Shown: in pieces, positions 12,255-15,055 of the stretch
Numbering within the stretch: the first letter of the stretch is position 1
Layout: each line of letters starts with the position of its first letter
Assembly (NCBI GenBank): GCA_035468175.1
Contig: DATITC010000027.1
Location: 1-15,055 of the forward strand
DNA: 15,055 nucleotides
Origin: JAVEDQ01 sp035468175
GTDB taxonomy: Bacteria; Actinomycetota; Actinomycetes; Frankiales; Frankiaceae
Reading direction: 5' to 3'
Made by a program: the position numbers and the translations under genes
The notes under the pieces: generated by a model
Told to the model about the DNA's origin: nothing
Seen by the model: only the letters and a program-made list of their open reading frames with translations
The model's database searches: none

Positions 12255-12746
12255 CTACCCGGTGACCTCGTTCAGCCGCCCGGTGGCGACATCGAATACG
12301 AAACCGCGGACCTGTTCGGTGTGCGGGATGAACGGGCTGGCCTTGATCCGCGCGATCGACTGGCGGACGTCGGCGTCGAGGTCGCTGAACGCCTCCGCCG
12401 ACCACGCCGGCTTGATCCCGACGTCGGCCTGGATGTCGGCATTGAAGCCGTCGTCGGTAAAGGTCAGCATGCCGCAGTCGGTGTGGTGAATGAGGATGAT
12501 CTCGGTGGTGCCGAGCAGTCGCTGACTGATCGCCAAGGAGCGGATCTCGTCGTCGGTGACGATGCCGCCGGCGTTGCGGATGACGTGCACTTCGCCCTCC
12601 TGCAAGCCGAGGATGCCGTAGACGTTGAGCCGCGCGTCCATGCACGCGACGACGGCGACACCCTTGGCCGGCGGGAGGGGGAGCGGGCCAGAGAAGTGTT
12701 CTGCGTAGCGCTCGTTGTTGCCGAGCAGCTCATCGGTGACGGACAC
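12255..12746 (-). CDS. canA: Beta-class carbonic anhydrase, Rv1284 (CanA)-like; possible COS hydrolase
   Basis: This encodes 163 residues from the GTG at 12746, with AAGGA seven bases upstream. Cys35, Asp37 and Arg39 (CMDAR) and His88-x-x-Cys91 (HTDCG) supply the zinc site and Asp-Arg dyad of beta-carbonic anhydrases, at the same positions I recall for Mycobacterium tuberculosis Rv1284. RNAGGIVTDDEIRSLAISQR and FVFDVATGRLNEV are also close to that protein. The known reaction is reversible hydration of CO2 to bicarbonate in the cytosol. The carbonyl sulfide hydrolase of Thiobacillus thioparus belongs to the same clade of small beta-CAs, so COS to H2S plus CO2 is an alternative. The position downstream of a methanethiol oxidase makes that worth considering, but the sequence alone cannot decide. 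The gene lies 49 bp after the membrane-protein gene, probably in one transcript. Confidence 0.9.
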   Translation of the reverse strand: MSVTDELLGNNERYAEHFSGPLPLPPAKGVAVVACMDARLNVYGILGLQEGEVHVIRNAGGIVTDDEIRSLAISQRLLGTTEIILIHHTDCGMLTFTDDGFNADIQADVGIKPAWSAEAFSDLDADVRQSIARIKASPFIPHTEQVRGFVFDVATGRLNEVTG

Positions 12747-12795
12747 GGGTTTCCTTTCGAATGGTCGTGCGGGTGTGAGCTGTGGGCGGGCGCGG

Positions 12796-13425
12796 TCAGC
12801 TGGTGAGCAGGACGACCGTCCCGGCGCCCACCAGGCTGAAGGCCCAGAGCTTGTCGACGTTGACCCACCAGCGCCGCAGCACGGATAGGCCGAGGATGTC
12901 GTAGACGAGGACGGCCACGGTGCCGGTCATCGTGATCATGGCCGCGGTGTGGACCGCGGCGGCCAGCGCGCCGATCGCGAGACCGTGCAGAAGGCCGGAT
13001 GAGGTGTCGAGGCCCTCGTTGGCGTAGAGCGGCACGATGATCACCGGCAGCACCATCAGGCCGGCACCGTGGGCCGACGACATGACGAAGGACCAGCGGG
13101 CCAACCCCCAGTGCGAGAGCCGCATCCCGGCCCAGCTCTTGTGGCGCGCCCGGACCAGCTGCCAGAGCCCGTACGCGAGCAGCACCCCGCCCACGATGAG
13201 CACGACGGTGCGGGATGCGGTCAGCGAGCGGGTGACGGCGGCGATGACGGCCATCACCGCCACCGCACCTTCATGGCCGAGCGCGATGAACGGCAGGGCC
13301 AGCAGCAGCGCCTTACGGGAGCGCTCCTGCAGGCCGATCGAGACCGCGAACAGCCAGCCCATCCCCGGATTCAGCCCGTGGAAGGCGCCGAGTACCGCCA
13401 GGGTGGCGAGCTCCGCGCCGGTCAC
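12796..13425 (-). CDS. Six-helix membrane protein coupled to the methanethiol oxidase gene; transporter-like
   Basis: This encodes 209 residues from the GTG at 13425, whose first bases overlap the TGA of the upstream gene (GTGA, 13422-13425), which implies translational coupling. About six helices are visible (near 4-31, 36-64, 73-91, 108-134, 144-179, 192-207). Several carry histidines next to small residues: FHGLNPGMGWLFAV in helix 1, ALGHEGAVA in helix 2, SSAHGAGLMVLP in helix 4, and VHTAAM in helix 5. Intramembrane His motifs of this kind recall NicO/HupE-type metal transporters and small exporter families, but their exact signatures are not met. A role in metal supply to, or substrate/product passage for, the neighbouring SBP56 enzyme is inference from the overlap. 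No signal peptide other than helix 1 is seen. Function is unknown. Confidence 0.75.
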   Translation of the reverse strand: MTGAELATLAVLGAFHGLNPGMGWLFAVSIGLQERSRKALLLALPFIALGHEGAVAVMAVIAAVTRSLTASRTVVLIVGGVLLAYGLWQLVRARHKSWAGMRLSHWGLARWSFVMSSAHGAGLMVLPVIIVPLYANEGLDTSSGLLHGLAIGALAAAVHTAAMITMTGTVAVLVYDILGLSVLRRWWVNVDKLWAFSLVGAGTVVLLTS

Positions 13426-14825
13426 GGATAGCAGTAGCTATCGCTGGAAGCGTCGCCGCCCTGCAGCCGCAGCTGGTGCACGCGGCGACCACGGAACGCG
13501 TCGCCCTCCGGGAAGAACCGCTCATCGAAGGCGATGCCGCCGTTCTCGGTGTCCACGTCGAGCTTGGCGATCCACGCGCCGACGCCGTCCGGGTAGAACT
13601 GGTCGTCCCACGCGCCGTAGAGCGAGTTCGAGAAGTACACCCGCTTGCCGTCGCGGCTGACCTCGACCATCTGCGGACCGCCGCGCAGCGGGGCGTCCGG
13701 CTTCGCCGGGTGCGGCTTCTCGTCGGCGATGCCGCCGACCCGGACCGAGCCGACCTCGCGGGGGTTGAACGGGTCGGTCACGTCGTACTGCTTCAACTCG
13801 CCGGTTCCCCAGCAGGACACGTAGAGGAAGCGGTCATCGACGGACAGGTCGATGTCGGTGACCAGTGGCGGCACGGCACCGAACGGCTTCAATGCCGGTG
13901 GCAGCTTCTCGTCCGGGGCGGGCTCCGCCGGGATCGTGATGATCTTCGTCGCCGCCCACTGCTCGCCGTCGCGGTGCCAGACCCAGACCGAGGCCGACAG
14001 GTCTTCGACGCTGATGACGACGCCCACGAAGCCGTAGGTCTTCGTCGGGTCGTGCGCCGGCCGCAGCTCGAGTGCCATCTGGTGCTCGTCGCCCAGGTCG
14101 ACGGTCTGGACGTGCTTGCGCTTGCGCAGGTCCCAGAAGTGCAGGCGGTGCCCGTACTTCTTGCCGAGGAGGAGTTCGGGGTTGATCCCGTCCTCGATCA
14201 TCGACGGCGTGCCCCACTCGCTGGTGACAGCGACGTCATGCGCGATGTGCCACCAGAGGTCGTAGGCGAGGTACTGGTCGCCACGGTCGACCTCCCACTG
14301 CCCCAGCACCTCGAAGCTGGTGTGGTCGAGCAACGCGACCCCACCGGGGCCTTCGGCGTTGTAGCCGCCGAGGTTCGAGACGTAGATCCCCTCTGGCCCG
14401 CAGTGCACGGTGTGCGGGCGCGAGTAGCCGGCGCGCTTGCCGAGTTCCTCCGCCTCGAGGGTCTTGACGAGCTTCGGGGACGTCGGGTCGTCCTTGGTGT
14501 CGAGGATGTAGATCCGCGAGCTGCGGATCCCCGGGACGACGAGGTAGCGCCGCTCGGTGTGCGGGTGCGGCGCGTACGGGCACAGCGCGCTGGAGCAGGC
14601 GTTCCAGCCGAAGTGGTGCAGCTCGTCGCCGGTGTAGGGCAGCTCGGTGAACCCGACGACGGTGCCGTAGGTGGCCGAGTCGGGGTCGGTGTCGAGCACC
14701 GCGATCGCATCCGGGCTGTCCGCGGGGCGGGAGAAGGCCGCCACGTAGGCGAGCTTCTCCGGCGGAGCCGCGGCGGCGTCGCGCGGGGAGGGGTAGAAGG
14801 TCGGGTCCGGCTTCCAGAGCGCCAC
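13422..14825 (-). CDS. mtoX: Selenium-binding protein / methanethiol oxidase (SBP56 family)
   Basis: This encodes 467 residues from the GTG at 14825, with AAAAGGA about 11 bases upstream. A GTG at 14864 would add 13 basic residues and has no ribosome site. The full SBP56 beta-propeller fold is present: HHFGWNACSS with Cys77, RYLVVPGIRSSRIYILDT, PHTVHCGPEGIYVSNLGG, WWHIAHDVAVTSEWGTPS, a DEHQMALELRPAHDP segment, LVTDIDLSVDDRFLYVSCWG, GGPQMVEVSRDGKRVYFSNS with LYGAWDDQFYPDG, and a C-terminal HQLRLQGGDASSDSY. These align with human SELENBP1 as I recall it. The known reaction is methanethiol + O2 + H2O to formaldehyde + H2S + H2O2, a copper-dependent reaction in bacterial MtoX. No signal peptide is visible, unlike periplasmic MtoX, so it is probably cytosolic. 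It is the first large gene of the unit, behind a sulfur-type leader ORF. The symbol follows the family; the activity is not proven. Confidence 0.88.
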   Translation of the reverse strand: MALWKPDPTFYPSPRDAAAAPPEKLAYVAAFSRPADSPDAIAVLDTDPDSATYGTVVGFTELPYTGDELHHFGWNACSSALCPYAPHPHTERRYLVVPGIRSSRIYILDTKDDPTSPKLVKTLEAEELGKRAGYSRPHTVHCGPEGIYVSNLGGYNAEGPGGVALLDHTSFEVLGQWEVDRGDQYLAYDLWWHIAHDVAVTSEWGTPSMIEDGINPELLLGKKYGHRLHFWDLRKRKHVQTVDLGDEHQMALELRPAHDPTKTYGFVGVVISVEDLSASVWVWHRDGEQWAATKIITIPAEPAPDEKLPPALKPFGAVPPLVTDIDLSVDDRFLYVSCWGTGELKQYDVTDPFNPREVGSVRVGGIADEKPHPAKPDAPLRGGPQMVEVSRDGKRVYFSNSLYGAWDDQFYPDGVGAWIAKLDVDTENGGIAFDERFFPEGDAFRGRRVHQLRLQGGDASSDSYCYP

Positions 14826-14888
14826 GTTCGTGTTGGTCCTTTTCGACTGGGTTCTTCGTCGCACCGGGTTCGGCAGGACGTGCGGGCG

Positions 14889-14999
14889 TCAGTCGGTGGG
14901 ACAGATAGCGGTGCAGGTGCGCCCAAAGTCGATGTGCCGCCGGCGGACCAGCAGGGTCGAGACCGGTGCGCGACCACGGGGAAGCAGGCGGAGGTGCAC
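14889..14999 (-). CDS. Leaderless short ORF: putative cysteine/sulfur-responsive leader peptide
   Basis: A 36-codon ORF runs from GTG (14997-14999) to TGA (14889-14891) and ends RRRHIDFGRTCTAICPTD. The LLVRRRHIDxxRxxTAxC pattern matches the small leader peptides annotated upstream of sulfur-metabolism genes in Streptomyces and relatives (typically R-x-HxDL-x-R-x-x-SAxC). The two Cys codons, TGC and TGT, lie near the end (14913-14915, 14901-14903). The GTG lies six bases after a -10-like hexamer, so the mRNA would begin at the start codon (leaderless), as in the mycobacterial cysteine attenuator ORFs. The stop lies 63 nt before the SBP56 start. CGCACC inside the ORF (14916-14921) can pair with GGTGCG at 14860-14865, and a competing CGCAC lies at 14880-14884, so an attenuation switch is conceivable. 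The peptide itself probably has no function beyond sensing charged tRNA-Cys. Confidence 0.6.
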   Translation of the reverse strand: MHLRLLPRGRAPVSTLLVRRRHIDFGRTCTAICPTD

Positions 15000-15005
15000 G
15001 CCGCA

Positions 15006-15034
15006 ACTCTGCGGGATCGACCGGAAAGTGTCAA
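15006..15034 (-). promoter_or_regulatory. Promoter of the leader peptide / methanethiol oxidase unit
   Basis: On the minus strand a perfect TTGACA (15029-15034) is followed after 17 bases by CAGAGT (15006-15011), which keeps the A2, A4 and T6 positions of the -10 consensus. Six bases later comes the GTG of the leader ORF, the expected distance to the transcription start. Transcription would thus start at the start codon. The region is less GC-rich than its surroundings. Confidence 0.55.
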
Positions 15035-15055
15035 TCCACATCAAGTCCACCGACT

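Noticed and set aside
14198..15034. Minus-strand frames of 278 and 256 codons running through the leader region into the SBP56 gene
   Set aside because: Both are low-complexity Ser/Arg/Thr- or Arg/Ala-rich shadows. They would also read out of frame across the better-supported leader ORF and SBP56 gene.

Overview
The window comes from a high-GC actinobacterium. The G+C looks close to 70 %, GTG starts are common, and the proteins have typical actinobacterial relatives: a DUF4192 protein, an Rv1284-type beta-carbonic anhydrase and DHA2 transporters. I cannot name the genus from the sequence.

Region 1 (1-2397) holds the C-terminal end of a secreted phosphoesterase-like protein with a carbohydrate-binding-like domain. 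It converges on a small DUF1059 plus ABM-like protein, and the two stop codons overlap. Next comes a mucin-like Ser/Thr/Pro-rich surface protein with a signal segment and a C-terminal membrane anchor.

Region 2 (2398-7934) starts at a divergent control region with a 12-bp palindrome. It carries a tandem pair of 14-helix DHA2 (EmrB/QacA-type) MFS exporters. Each is fused at its C-terminus to two or three carboxypeptidase-regulatory-like (Ig-like) domains. A 35-bp gap with a 17-bp inverted repeat separates the two genes.

Region 3 (7935-12163) begins with a DUF4192 gene and then becomes a zone of decay. It has about 790 bp without a convincing gene, containing a consensus DnaA box and a 30-bp copy of the 3' end of tRNA-Pro, which is a classical integration site. 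It then has a polytopic membrane protein of lower apparent G+C, a shattered GGDEF domain, and a beta-carbonic anhydrase broken by one apparent missing base.

Region 4 (12255-15055, minus strand) is the most interesting part. A near-ideal -35/-10 promoter leads directly to a predicted leaderless 36-codon ORF ending RRRHIDFGRTCTAICPTD. This looks like the actinobacterial cysteine/sulfur leader peptides. It is followed by a selenium-binding protein/methanethiol oxidase (SBP56), a translationally coupled six-helix membrane protein with intramembrane histidines, an intact clade-D-like beta-carbonic anhydrase, and the broken paralogue. The set suggests a sulfur-regulated unit for volatile C1 sulfur compounds (methanethiol, perhaps carbonyl sulfide) in which the carbonic anhydrase homologue may act as a COS hydrolase or handle CO2/bicarbonate. 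This functional reading is inference. The gene order, overlaps, promoter and leader ORF are visible in the sequence.
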